Below, in pieces: positions 10,451 through 21,437 of a stretch of 64,000 nucleotides of DNA. How positions within the stretch are numbered: position 1 is the stretch's first letter; every line of letters starts with the position of its first letter. The notes beneath the pieces were generated by a model. That model was not told the DNA's origin. It did not search any database and worked only from the letters and a program-made list of their open reading frames with translations. This DNA comes from Cerioporus squamosus (Eukaryota; Basidiomycota; Agaricomycetes; Polyporales; Polyporaceae): assembly GCA_022592435.1 (NCBI GenBank), contig JABYQS010000095.1, forward strand, positions 62,001 to 126,000, written 5' to 3'. The translations under genes were made by a program, and so were the position numbers.

Positions 10451-12815
10451 ATGATTGCTGAGGTGCTACTTGTTCTTGCTGGTCACAAATCGTCTCTCTT
10501 CCCAACCGACCATACCGTCCATCCCGCATTCGCGCCTCTCCTCCATCCAGGTGAAGAACAGTGCCTTGAATCCCTCGGCCAGATCGCCCTACGTTACCGC
10601 AAGATCAAGCACGCTTGTGAGACTCTTGCACGAACTTCTTCACGCTATGTCTCTGCCCTGTGCGCGACCCTCAACCAAATCCTGAAGGATGAGTACGAAG
10701 TCCTGGTGGTGGAGACGGAGGCCAAGGTGCTCCAGCGGGATAGCAGTCTTGTGGCGAGTGGGTCCTTCGTACCTCTATCCTCCCTACGAGCCATCTTTGC
10801 AGAGTGGGACGCGCCCCTGGCATCACTCGAAACGCTAGTCGATGAATTGCAAGCCCAGGCGCACTGGAAACCGGGGCCGCTCATCGATCTCCTCCTGACA
10901 CGCTCTCAGACCGGAATACACCGTGTTGCCTTCATATACGCCAGACTATCAGAAGCTGTACAACATGTTTGGATTGCGCAACTGCAGGCGCTCCTGATCC
11001 ACGGTACGTTGTCGGCGCACGATCCCCTCGCGGACAAGAAATACGTCTTGGTCGAAGGGGCCGTTCCGTCATGCGTGTCTACCCAGTCTCGCGAGTCGAT
11101 AACCTATGTCGGACGCGCCATTGGTACTGTAAAAGCTGCCAAATGGGAAAAGCAGTTTCCTCAGGACCTGGCAAGGGAGCACATCAAGTTGCTTAATGCA
11201 GTTTTGCCGGAGGACCAATACGCGTTCGACCGTGTCATTGCAGACATCAGGACCGCCGTGAGCGAGTGGTTATGGCTCAACGTGCTCACACACAAGGACG
11301 TTGATGAGGCGGTAGAGTCACTGTGCGTACTTCTAACTCGGCTTGGGGTGAAGCTGACGTTGTTCCAGAGCGAACTACTTCCTACTGCGCAATGGGGAGT
11401 TCGCACTATCTCTCATCCGCGAAGTCGAGAGGTTAAAGCTATCGCGACTCACTGGGAAGTCGATTCCAAGTACGATGATCCGCGAGCAGGACCTACACCT
11501 TGCCCTGTTACGTGCATCCTTGGGCACCACCGCCCAGCAGGATCCATCACTAGCGCACCTGCACTTCCGTCTTCCATCAGGGCCAATCCGGCCGCTCCTT
11601 CCGTCTCTGGCCGGCGCACCGGCCAAAGATCTTTCGTCCTCCCTCTCCAGCCCTGCCGAACCCACTACCTTCGATGACTTGCTCCTCGGCACTCCGCTCA
11701 TCCTCACTTACAGTGTGACATGGCCGCTGGATCTCTTCCTTCACCCGTCAGACTTGCAGATCTACGCTGCCCTCTTCTCCTACCTCTCCGCACTCCGCAA
11801 GACCCATACACGCATACACACCTGCTGGACGGCTCTTTCAAATGCACAGCGCGCACGCAGACGGTGGACTGGACTGGGAGAGGGTGGCACTGCGGAAGAC
11901 CTCGAGGTACGGAAGCAGTTGCTGAGGTGCGGCTGGGGCGTCGTGAGGGAGATGAACTGGTTTCTTGACACCCTGCTGGGCTATGTCATGACGGACGTGG
12001 TAGACGTGGAGTTCCGGAGGCTGAAAGGACTGCTGTCTGGGCGCCCGTCCGGCGGGCTTGGTCGGCAAATGACTGGGTCAGGTTCAACGGCGGGATTTGG
12101 GGCCGGGTCAGGAGCGGACGGTGGGACTTCCATACCGCTAGGTGCATCGAAATCCGCGACGTTCCATCCATCGCAAAGTACGGCGTCAAACCTCTCATCG
12201 GGCACCCCGCCCCTGGACTTCACGACTCTCCGGGGCATGCACACGACGTATCTGGAGCGACTGGTCACAGGGAGCCTACTCTCTCATCCTGCACTTACGA
12301 ACATCATTCGAATGATTCTGGAGGTGTGTGAGCGATTTGCTGCCCAGGTTGAGCGGTGGGGCGGTGACGTCCTTCCTGCCCTGCTGTTCGAAGGGAGCAT
12401 TGCCACTCGCGATAATAGGGTTGGAGACATGGTCGCGGAGCGGTACGCCATTGTCGGCGAGATCGATGAGACCCTGCATACGCTCCTGGATGCTTTCTAC
12501 GAGCAGCTCTCGCTCTCGACGACGCTCCAGCCCTTCTCGGCTACCGCGGACGCCACCAAGTCCGTGCTGTACAACGCGAGCGCCACAGGTATCATGGGCA
12601 ACACGACTGGACTCGGGTTCGGATTCAACACTTTCGTGCGGACGCGTCGCGGGAAGCGTCTTGAAGGGTACGAGGAGGTCCGCAGACACGTCGAACGGCT
12701 CCTCTTGCGCCTGGACTTCAACGGGCAGTTGTCGAAGCCAAGGACTCGGAGGCGTTCAAACGAAGACGCGCATGCCGCGGAGGAGGATATCTTGAAGCAG
12801 GGCGGTCTGGCATAG
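10451..12815 (+). CDS. Gamma-tubulin complex component 4 (Spc97/Spc98 family)
   Basis: Exons 10451-11322 and 11369-12815 give 772 residues. Seen: the N-terminus MIAEVLLVLAGHKSSLFP, which matches the start of GCP4 proteins, a GRIP1 region with LHPGEEQCLESLGQIALRYR, and the GRIP2 core ANYFLLRNGEFALSLIREVER spanning the intron. Downstream are LDLFLHPSDLQIYAALFSYL and REMNWFLDTLLGYVMTDVV. A Gly/Ser-rich low-complexity insert lies near residues 520-570. Family knowledge: GCP4 is a core subunit of the gamma-tubulin ring complex that nucleates microtubules at the spindle pole body. Near the C-terminus are GIMGNTTGLGFGFNTF and a basic RTRRRS stretch. Intact. Confidence 0.9.
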
Positions 12816-13365
12816 GCGAGCGATGTCCTATGGTCCGGTACTACGCGAGGCCACAGAAAGGTGGGTTGCATGCACTTGCATAGAATACCCTGCTGACCAT
12901 TCTGGACCATTGCATTGCAGCGTAAGCGATATCCCATACGACAATGGTTCGTGTCCGTGACGCGTGGGAGCGTGTCGGCTGGCGTCATTGTGTAGTGCGT
13001 AGTCAGTCTTGTGTTGCCCGGTCGGCTCACAGTGGCGTGGCATCCAACAATCGCTCTCCGTGCAATCATCCGTATCCGAAAGCTGGCCAAAGAGAGCCGC
13101 ATCGCTTTGTCCCAGCGACGCCCAGCGCGGAAACCATGTCGACATGAACCCAATGCTGTGGCCCATCTCGTCCACAGCCGGACTTTGCCTAACCATGGTG
13201 GCCGGAACATTTAAACACCCCATCCTGCAAGCCTTCCCCTGCCTCGCTCCTGTACTTCCTCTCCCCATAGCGCAACTTACCCCCTGTCCCCAAGGTGAGT
13301 GTGCCCAAGCTGCTTGGTGTCATGCGAACCCCCGTTGATCAAACAGACTGCAGTCGCAATCGCCA
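12816..13365. other. Intergenic spacer with probable 5' leader intron
   Basis: 550 bases. The right end contains an AT-rich ATTTAAA motif near 13210 and a GTGAGT...ACAG pair (about 13297-13346) that looks like an intron in the leader of the next gene. No gene seen. Confidence 0.45.
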
Positions 13366-14739
13366 ATGCCTGTATACGTCGAGTTCCTCAACAGCCATCC
13401 GGCTCCGATCTACTATGCCGACCCGATGACCGCTTTCCGTGACCTCCGCACTCGCGCGTTGAAAGCAGAGACACTCGTCATCCACGAATTATCCGTCGAT
13501 AACGCCTTCACCAATGGTGTTCCCGAGCTTCTCGACGAAATCAAGCCTTCTGTCGAGGACCTCTCCATCAGCGTCGTACCTGCCGACGGCCAGCTTCGCC
13601 AATGCCCACTCTACGACCTCACCCCCAGCGAGTTTCGGCGGCTGAAGAAGTTGACCGTTGGTGGTTTCTATCCGTCGAGCCTGAACAACGCCTTCGACCT
13701 TCTCCAGCGGTTGGAGCTACGGGCGAGTGGCCCTCTCATGCCATGCGTCAACTTGCATGTCCTTTTGACGGGGATGAATCACTGGAGCTCTCTCACGGAG
13801 CTCTGTCTCCACCACTACATGCGTGTCTTCACCACCGACCCGCTTCCTGATGGTTATGTCGTCCCTGCTGGTCTTCCGCCGAGGCTCGAGAGGCTTGTGG
13901 TCGAGGACGCACCAAATGAGGTGTGGTCACTCCTTTCCCAGCTCATCTTACCGCCCCACGTACGGTTGCATCTCATCGCCTCTTGCCCCTCATTTCCTGT
14001 CGACGCCGGCCCGCTGTTCCAGATGCTCACCCCGACACATTCCCTCGAATTCTTCGCTGCACAGAGCAAGGTCGATCTTCCAATCCTTGGGCAAGTATCA
14101 GAAATCCTTGTCGACTTCACCGACAACCTGAAGATCACCGGCGTGGCGAACCAGGTGAACACTATCATCCTCGAAATTCGCGCACCCCCTCCTCTTCCTG
14201 GTAGCATGGCGAGCCGCCCTGCCCTCCTGAGCGCAGCCATCCGGCGGCTCCCCGAACTGTTCAACAATGGGCTCGGGCCTGAGCAACAGTCAGTCAGGAA
14301 GCTCGTTGTGGACGCGGATGTCTCGCATGTGTCCAAGCATGATTGGCTTCGCCCTCTAGGACGGTACGGCGGTCTATGGGAACTCTACGTCACCGACCGC
14401 GCAATGGGCAGCTCACGCGCTGTTCTGAAAGCGCTCTGCGAGTCCGGAGATGCCTACCTCGTGTGCCCCCACCTGTACACTCTCGAGTTGTCGGGCTTCG
14501 CGTACGGGAACGAGAAGGACTTCGCTGCGCTTCTGCGCACCCTGGAGACGAGGCACGACCACCAAAACGACCTGGCGAACCTGACAGTGCGTTATCTTTG
14601 CGACCCATCGGCCACCGCGGAGTCGCTGGCGAACCTGAGTGACACCGAGGAGGAGGTGAAGGCGAAAGCACCCAACACGGTTGTGCAGGTCGAATTGTCG
14701 CAGGATGGTCTGCGGGGAGTCAACGGGGGTTACTGGTGA
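13366..14739 (+). CDS. F-box/LRR-like family protein, paralogue 1
   Basis: A single 457-residue open frame. No F-box is visible at the N-terminus (MPVYVEFLNSHPAPIYYADP). The body has irregular leucine-rich spacing (FRRLKKLTVGG, LQRLELRASG, PRLERLVVEDAP), as in the large basidiomycete F-box-associated LRR families. It shares blocks with the genes at 21438 and 23357, notably LSAAIRRLPELFNNGL then RKLVVDADV and HDWLRPLGRYGGLWELYV, matching LLRSLLRSLPNIFDP / DDWANALRPFCNLEVLHL. The C-terminus is acidic (SDTEEEVKAKAP). Inference: substrate-binding or scaffold protein of a lineage-expanded family; no enzymatic motif. Confidence 0.75.
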   Translation: MPVYVEFLNSHPAPIYYADPMTAFRDLRTRALKAETLVIHELSVDNAFTNGVPELLDEIKPSVEDLSISVVPADGQLRQCPLYDLTPSEFRRLKKLTVGGFYPSSLNNAFDLLQRLELRASGPLMPCVNLHVLLTGMNHWSSLTELCLHHYMRVFTTDPLPDGYVVPAGLPPRLERLVVEDAPNEVWSLLSQLILPPHVRLHLIASCPSFPVDAGPLFQMLTPTHSLEFFAAQSKVDLPILGQVSEILVDFTDNLKITGVANQVNTIILEIRAPPPLPGSMASRPALLSAAIRRLPELFNNGLGPEQQSVRKLVVDADVSHVSKHDWLRPLGRYGGLWELYVTDRAMGSSRAVLKALCESGDAYLVCPHLYTLELSGFAYGNEKDFAALLRTLETRHDHQNDLANLTVRYLCDPSATAESLANLSDTEEEVKAKAPNTVVQVELSQDGLRGVNGGYW

Positions 14740-15341
14740 TTTCCCATGTCAGGATGTCTCGGATCGCCTTGTACAATCTTTACGTCGTCTGCTTCCCAAT
14801 GTATTATACACAACGGTCGTTGCTAGTGATCTATTTCCGCCATGAGTGTTGTACTGTGACATGTATCAGATGTGCTTGAGGCAGCTGGAAGGGGAATCTC
14901 GAGAACAGCTCAGGACGTCCGATGACAGCGTAGGACAGCGGCGTGGTTAGTGGGTAGCCTCTCGTCAGCAATATTAGTCGGACTATGGCTCGGATAAGTC
15001 CGGCGCATAGTATGAATCCTGCGTGGCAGCCTCCGCGTAAGCAAGTATGTTCCTCCGCGTCAACACATTACATACCTTTGCGTCATCCGTGTCGCCTTCG
15101 AGGAAGACAGCCTCGGCCTCAAGCTGATGTTATACCACGCAGTCAACTTCTCTGTTGCCGCAGAAATCCGGAATGTATTCTCCAGCTGCGACATGCCGGC
15201 ATCAAGTCCGACAGCGTCTTCTAGTTGCCTGCGGCCCCGTGAACGCTGCGCTCATCTAGGCTCAGCTCTTCTTCCTCAACGCGCGTAGAAGTCAGCAGCT
15301 CAGGTGTTTTCTACCGCCGGAAGAGGGCGACTGGCTAACAT

Positions 15342-15412
15342 ACGGCTTCCAGTTCCCACTGTCCCAGTGTCTGTGCCGGAGATGCCGCCTTTTCTGCGAC
15401 TTCCACAATGCC
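15342..15412. repeat. Direct repeat A, copy 1
   Basis: About 70 bases (ACGGCTTCCAGTTCCCACT ... GGAGATGCCGCCTTTTCTGCG) that recur with substitutions and a 10-base shortening at about 15873-15936. Seen by eye; the copies keep the same order and orientation. Confidence 0.65.
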
Positions 15413-15708
15413 GAACAGGTTAGCATATACGTAGGCACGCAAGTTGGCACCTCAGGTATAACCTGCCGCCGCCGGGTGAAACAACTAGCAGAGGGCGACT
15501 GTGTTGAGGATTCGGGTCTGGACTGGGCGGGCAAGTGTGCCGTCCTCGTGAGTCGATCGAGGTGTCGAGGTGGAGTGGAGGTCTTGTGGCCGACGTCTAC
15601 GCGACGTTCGCCCGCCCGAGGCGCTTTGTGTGTTCTTGTTACGACTGTTCACCTTCGTTCTTGTTGCGTCCGTCTACTTAGGGCTCTCGTTCGTGTATCG
15701 CCCACCTC

Positions 15709-15861
15709 AGTCCCCGTACCCGCGTCTGACTGAGGTGAGCTCCCTGTCGTCTTCTCTGTTATCCCGATTGCTTACGCCTGTGTAGTCTTTGGCTTCATAG
15801 GTACATTCTATATACATGTTAGTCCGCGTACCCGCGTCTGACTGAGTCTGTGGCTTCATAG
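15709..15861. repeat. Tandem direct repeat B (two units about 112 bases apart)
   Basis: AGTCC[C/G]CGTACCCGCGTCTG followed by ACTGAG occurs at 15709-15734 and again at 15821-15846. A following TCT[T/G]TGGCTTCATAG occurs at 15786-15800 and 15847-15861. The pattern is what a local tandem duplication with later drift would leave. Confidence 0.6.
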
Positions 15862-15872
15862 ACTGGCCGATA

Positions 15873-15936
15873 CACGGCTTCCAATTCCCACTCGTACCGG
15901 AGATGCCGCCTTTACTGCGATTTCCACACGGCCGCA
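15873..15936. repeat. Direct repeat A, copy 2
   Basis: Second copy (ACGGCTTCCAATTCCCACT ... GGAGATGCCGCCTTTACTGCG), 530 bases downstream of copy 1 and just upstream of the monooxygenase promoter. Confidence 0.65.
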
Positions 15937-16008
15937 CATTATTATACACGGCACGCCTTCCATCCCAAGGCCACCAGCGCAGTTCATGGTCGTGACCGCT
16001 CGGTTCTC

Positions 16009-16016
16009 TATATATA
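16009..16016 (+). promoter_or_regulatory. TATA element of FAD monooxygenase copy 1
   Basis: TATATATA 77 bases before the ATG at 16093. Confidence 0.5.
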
Positions 16017-16092
16017 CTGTAGCTTCTCGGCTCGATAACGACACATCGAACCTACCCTTGCTATCATCCGCTTCACTTTGTGGCCTTTCGCG

Positions 16093-17852
16093 ATGGTGCA
16101 CTCGTCTTCCAAGAAGGATTTCCAGGTTGCCGTTGTTGGCGGAGGCGTGTGTGGATTAGCGTGCGCCATCGCACTCCATCGTGCTGGAGTACCCGTGCAA
16201 CTGTTCGAAGCGGCGGTACGTCGATATCATCTATTGTCTATCGTACTATGCATCACTCATGCAATGCCTCCTTCGCAGGCAAAGTTCGGAGAGATTGGGG
16301 CAGGCATCGGTGTGGGTATGTGTTGCCAACAACTGGCATTGCTACTCATACAGTAACGATCGTGTTCAGGGCCTAATGCTGTACGCACACTGGACAAAAT
16401 GGGTTTGCTGGACGCGATCCTCAAGAAGGTCAATCCGGCTGAGCTCATGGCTAGAAGCTTCTCCTTCTATGAGGGCTTATCCGATAGCCACGAGGCCATC
16501 TTCACAGTGAGCCTGCACGATTGCTCGCGCCATGGTGATCGCTAATAGGCATCCCTTTTCCCTCGGCAGTACCCAACCCTTCCGGAGGATAAGGCCATCG
16601 GAATACATCGGTACACTCCCCATGCAAGATGATTCGATATCCACGTATTGACTTGTAGTTGGACAGGGCTGTCTTCCTAGATGCGCTCGTCGATGTGTTC
16701 GACCCCAGCATCGCGCACTTCCATAAACGCTGCACCTCCGTTACCGAATCGCCGACCAACCCGAAGCGACTGCTCGTACACTTCCAGGATGAAACCACGT
16801 TTGAAGCAGACGTGGTCCTCGGTGCTGACGGTGTGAAGAGCGCGGTCCGCAACTTCGTCGTGGACGGCGAAGATAGGCGCCTCGCGTTTAGCCACACCGT
16901 CGCTTATCGCGGCTTGATCCCCTGGCCGAAGCTCCAGGAGGCTGGCTTCAAGATCAACGCGATGGACCATCCTGTTTGCATCACTGGGCCGAGCAAGGTG
17001 AGTGTGGCGAGTGATAACTTGCGGCTGCAGGCTAACGCGCCGCCGCGGCTTCAGCATTTCATCTTGTTCCCTATCAAGGACGGAGCGATCGTGAGTACTG
17101 ACGGCATAGTTGCTCAACTGTGTATATAGCTGACTTCTGATAGATCAATGTCGTCGCCTTCTCAGCTCGTTACGACATCCCGATCGGTGAAGGAGAAGTC
17201 AACGAGAAGGCGCAATGGGTGGAAACGGTCACGAGGGATGTCTTGTTCAAGGAATACGAAGGCTGGGGCCCCGATGTCCAGGCACTGCTGAAGTGCATGC
17301 CCGACAACCCTGGCAAGTGGTCCATCCACGTTGTACACCCACCGCTGGAGTCCTACGCCAAGGGTCGCATTGCGCTCCTCGGGGATGCTGTGAGTACTCC
17401 AAATGCAAGGGTCCCGTTCTCAGTGACCGATCCTGTTGTAACAGGCACATGCTATGCTCCCGCACATGGGTGCGGGTGCCGGACAAGGCTTAGAAGACGC
17501 TTACTTCCTCTCCCGTCTCCTCAGCCATCCCGAGACGAGCACGGACAACATGGAGGTGCGCCATGACTTAGCTCAGTTTATTCTCCATGCTCGATACAAC
17601 TTTTCCGAGTAGGCAGTCCTGCAGGTCTACTCCCGCATTCGCCAGCCCCGGGCGCAGATGGTGTGGGAGGGCAGTCGTTACGCCGGCCGGGTATACGACA
17701 TGCAAGGCCCCAGTGAACCCACTGCAGAGGGCATCCGCAAGGACCTAGGCGATATGTACGACCCGGTCTGGCACCACGACATGGAAGCGGATGTCGAGCG
17801 TGCTGTTACTTCCCTCCGCGACAGCGGCGCGTTCACCGGCTCTACTCATTGA
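16093..17852 (+). CDS. FAD-dependent monooxygenase, salicylate-hydroxylase-like, copy 1
   Basis: Nine exons (16093-16215, 16279-16315, 16370-16506, 16570-16610, 16667-16997, 17056-17091, 17144-17389, 17445-17555, 17613-17852) sum to 1302 nt, 433 residues. Seen: the FAD-binding GxGxxG near residues 15-20 (VVGGGVCGLACAIAL), EIGAGIGVGPNAVRTLDKMG, the DG motif VLGADGVKSAVR, and the GD motif ALLGDAAHAMLPHMGAGAGQ. These define class A flavoprotein monooxygenases, which use NAD(P)H and O2 to hydroxylate aromatic or related substrates. The substrate cannot be read from the sequence. No signal peptide; probably cytosolic. Intron positions match copies 2 and 3 at 45-49 kb, showing common descent. Confidence 0.92.
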
Positions 17853-18154
17853 GCGGATTTCGGAGATTTCGATAGACCTTACATGTAACGTAGTCATCCG
17901 GACAAGGGACAGAAACGTGCAATACTTGCTCATGAACGCTTACAAAGTAGAGCTCGCGCTGTTACACTCCGACACAACGTAGCTAGTAAGACAAGTATAT
18001 CGACGATCAAAGAGGTATGGGTAGGGCGGGATATCCAAGACGGAAGCCAGTGAACTATGAACGCAAAACAAACCAATAGTCAGATAGAATAAGGATACAT
18101 CGTCGTCACCAAATCGTCGTAAGTCGTGTATAGATGATGTCCGTGGTAGACCCT
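17853..18154. other. Convergent 3' spacer
   Basis: 302 bases between monooxygenase copy 1 (+) and the NIPA-like gene (-). Nothing seen. Confidence 0.5.
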
Positions 18155-20657
18155 TCAGGCTCCGGGCTTCTCACGTACGATCTCCTCTGCGCGTAGTCGC
18201 TCGGCTGTCGTGAATCCGGAAGGCATCGTCCGTGAGCGCGTTGCGGCGGTGTCTTCACCTTCGACCGATAGACTCGGGCGTATGGGCGAGGCCGCCACCT
18301 GCGGGACGTTCGGAACAGACGCAGCAGCTCGTACGTCGGGTTGAAACCGCACGCTGGAGCGACGCGCGATATCGTCGGTAGCCGGGGTCAGCAGCGGGGA
18401 CGCTACGAGCTCGCCGCTGCTAAGGAACCGCGCGGAATCCGAGCTGTCCGCGCTCGGTACAGTGCTGATTTGCCCACCTGAGCCATGTATGGATACTGAG
18501 ATCGGACTCTCCACTATAGTCGAGGGAAGCCCGGATACTTCCTCTCTAGACTCCGAGACTTGGGGCTTCTCCGACATCTCTGAGAGGTGCGTCGCCGTGC
18601 GGGCTGGCGAGCGGGATTGCTCTGTCCTGTGTCCGGTGAGCGCCTTGAACCAGCTTGGACGAGGGTTGGGCGAGAGAGAGCTCCGCCGGGTCGCGCTTCG
18701 GACCATGTCGTGGCTGCGTATGCTTCCGTTTGCACCAGTAGAAGCAGAGAGGCGGCTTCGGGTCTCGCTGGCGGCGGAAAGGGCGGTAGCACGTCGACGC
18801 GCACGGATGATGGTGCCAATCGCCCCGCCCGTCATGCGCAGAGAATCAATACCGGGTTCTTCTGTCTTGAGCACGATAGCCCGCTTCTCCTCGGCGAGGT
18901 CAACATCAGAGTCAATGTCGGGCACGGGACCCGCCTCAAGGTCATCCGTAGAGCGCGCCGCGCCCCCGTCCAGGTCGGGGGTTGTGGTACGAGAGCGGAT
19001 GCGGCGGGACTGGCGCGATCGCATCGTGCCACCACGTGCGAGTTCGACCTCCCGTGCTGCCAGGGGGTTCACCTCTTGGCGCGCTGCTTCGAGGAGTATC
19101 GTGGTGCGCTCATCAACCTAGGCAGCTGGTGTCAACAGGACCACATGATCGAGCAACGGCGGACTCACGTTTGTTAAGCTTCGGGGATCCACTTTTGTCA
19201 TCTGAAGGATGGTGATACCCGTGCAAATGACAGCGAATGCCAACACAATGGTGATGATCTGGGATGCGCTGGCCTTGAGTCCTTGGTACAGTATCTGGGT
19301 TTAGTGGGTCAGACAGTCAAACAATGACAAGTCGGACCAACAACGCACCACCGAGGTCACCAACGTGCAGAACGTGACTATATGCGTGATGAGCAATGGG
19401 CTGCTAGATACCAAGATGGGGAACTCACAGGTCACGTAGTAGGTCGGCGTAACTGATTGATCCGTTAGCCTGTAAAACACTGCAAGACACGGGAGGGCTC
19501 ACCCATCGCTGTGAACAGTTTAAGGGTCATAATCGACTCGCGGAGGATGTGATATGGATACCCACCTGTGTTGAACATCGCCAAGGCCACGTTGAGGTAG
19601 TAAATCTCGGTCACTGCAGCGCGTGATGGTCAGTATAGCTGGGTGGAAGCTCTCATGTTTGGTGACTGACAGAGAGTAACGATCACGAATACGAGGAGAA
19701 AATAGATAAACCAATTCTTGAACTAGGAGTTCGTCAGTACATATTTATGCTCGCGAAGAGGGTTGACACGAACTTGGTTATCTCCTCGGATTGAGGTGAC
19801 AATGGACGCCCCAAGACCTTGCGTGCAGCTGACACTAAGCCCGCCGATGAGACTGCATACACCCTGCATATCCCTTAGTACATAATGACGCATATACGGT
19901 TGCAGGAAGACCACTCACCAAGTATGGCATCATAGACTTATGACCCCACTTCGGCGCGGCCCATAACGCAAGGACCACAGCCGCCGCAATCACGACTCCG
20001 CCGTACGCGAGGAACCATGGCGCGAGGAACAGGTGCTTAAAGCCCTCGATTGTTGAAACGCTTTGCTCTTCCGGCCCGTTAAGTGCAAGTATAGAGGCTC
20101 CTAGCAGACACTGAACGGACGAGATCCAGCCAAAGAGCGACAGCTTCTCCTTCAGCAGGAAGTGGGACAGAATGGAGGAGATGACGACAGAGAGCGCGCC
20201 CATAGGTGTCTGAGACAAAGGGTATGTTCACACTTGCGCATGACCGCGATGTTGGGAGAGGGGGAGACATACCACGACAATGGCCTCCACAAATGCATAC
20301 GCGCCGAAGTTGCAAAGTTCTCCGAGAATCATGATGATCATCCCCGTCCACCACATAGGCTACGAGTTGTGTGGCGCATGATGTGAGTTGCGGGTTCAGT
20401 GAGAATAGCAGCGCGCGTACGCACCGACTTGAGATAAGCCACACCCTCGCCCGCGACATGTCCCTTCTGCGAGCTCAGTAACCCCTTCTTCTTGAACACG
20501 AAAGAAGAGCCGATGAGGACCCCAGACCCAATCGCGAGGGCCACCCCGACTCTGTGGAAGGCGGGGAATTGTCAAAGCTTCCATATGTTATTAGGCGGAA
20601 GAAAGCACTGTAGACTCACGCGCGATACTGAGAGGGCTGGCTATCCGACGACGACAT
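18155..20657 (-). CDS. NIPA-type magnesium transporter (DUF803) with long C-terminal tail
   Basis: Multi-exon minus-strand gene starting at 20657 (MSSSDSQPSQYRA) and ending at 18155; about eight introns. Seen in order: VGVALAIGSGVLIGSSFVFK followed by KKGLL, PMWWTGMIIMILGELCNFGA then YAF, TPMGALSVVISSILSHFLLK, GASILALNGPEE, GVCSLIGGLSVSCTQGLGAS, TEIYYLNVALAMFNT, TPTYYV and a last helix ITIVLAFAVICTGITILQMT. These are the NIPA family landmarks, about nine membrane spans. The final exon (19072-18155 and upstream) adds a hydrophilic tail of about 300 residues, rich in Arg/Ser/Thr, far longer than the tail of typical NIPA proteins. Family knowledge: Mg2+ transport in plasma membrane or endosomes. 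The tail is probably a phospho-regulated cytosolic region (inference). Confidence 0.88.
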
Positions 20658-21437
20658 GGCTTGGCCTGAACGTCCTCGCGCGTCCTACAGGAAGGGTTCA
20701 GAGCCAGCGAAGGCACGGAACAGCGAGGTCGAGGGGGCACGCCGTGAGCGGGGAGGGAAAGCGGAGGCAGGAACGTTCGTGCGAGTACACGCCTCTGTGG
20801 GGCCCCGTCTACTACAACCGGCTACCAAAAAGGCTCTGATGGGCATATGACCAGCTTCCCTCCAACCTTATGATCTACTAGCTCAGCTACTACCGTTACC
20901 TACCAAGCACTTGCATCTCGCCGCTGTTCACGCCTTCAGGCTGGAGGACACCGTCAACACTACACACACATCCCCACCAATTCTATGCGACAAACCTTGG
21001 ACAAACCGCGCTGTAATCACGGTCATGTGACGTTGTCGAGCCTTGTCACCGCGTCCGGTCGAAAGGTTAGGCAGTACTGCGCTCTGCCTTTACGCGGCTG
21101 CACTTTGCCAGCTCATCTTTGGATCCAACAGCAATGGCGTGTTCTGCGCTCAACCGTAATGCCTTCTACTTATCTGGCCTTCGGTGGTCGAGTTCAAGGT
21201 ACAATCGATTGCCACAGACGAGAGGACGAAGATGGCGCCGTCAATGTTCTATGAGCATGATTGACTATAGCATAAACGGCTTTGCTCGTTCCTTGGGAGC
21301 TCTGGTACACTACATCGCTATGCGTGTTCTGCCTTTCTGTGACCTCAGGGAGACACTCCCGCCACATCAACGGTACGTAGCGCGAAGTATGGCTGGGAAG
21401 TATTTGCTGACCAGGACGGTAGCTCCTAACCTCTACC
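20658..21437. other. Divergent intergenic region
   Basis: 780 bases between the NIPA-like gene (-) and the F-box/LRR-like paralogue 2 (+). Open frames here have no recognisable product. A GTACGT...CATGCAG pair (about 21373-21443) resembles an intron whose acceptor overlaps the next gene's ATG. Confidence 0.5.

Larger units (their letters stand above)
14740..16092. other. Gene-poor 1.35 kb stretch with duplicated segments
   Basis: No gene is supported. A hydrophobic frame near 15600-15730 (LLRLFTFVLVASVYLGLSFVY) could be one exon of a small membrane protein, but I could not extend it. The right half carries internal direct repeats (separate entries) and the TATA element of the monooxygenase at 16093. 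Confidence 0.5.

Noticed and set aside
15570..15785. Hydrophobic plus-strand frame as a separate gene
   Set aside because: One possible membrane span only; no start, splice partner or stop could be supported, and it overlaps the repeat B units.
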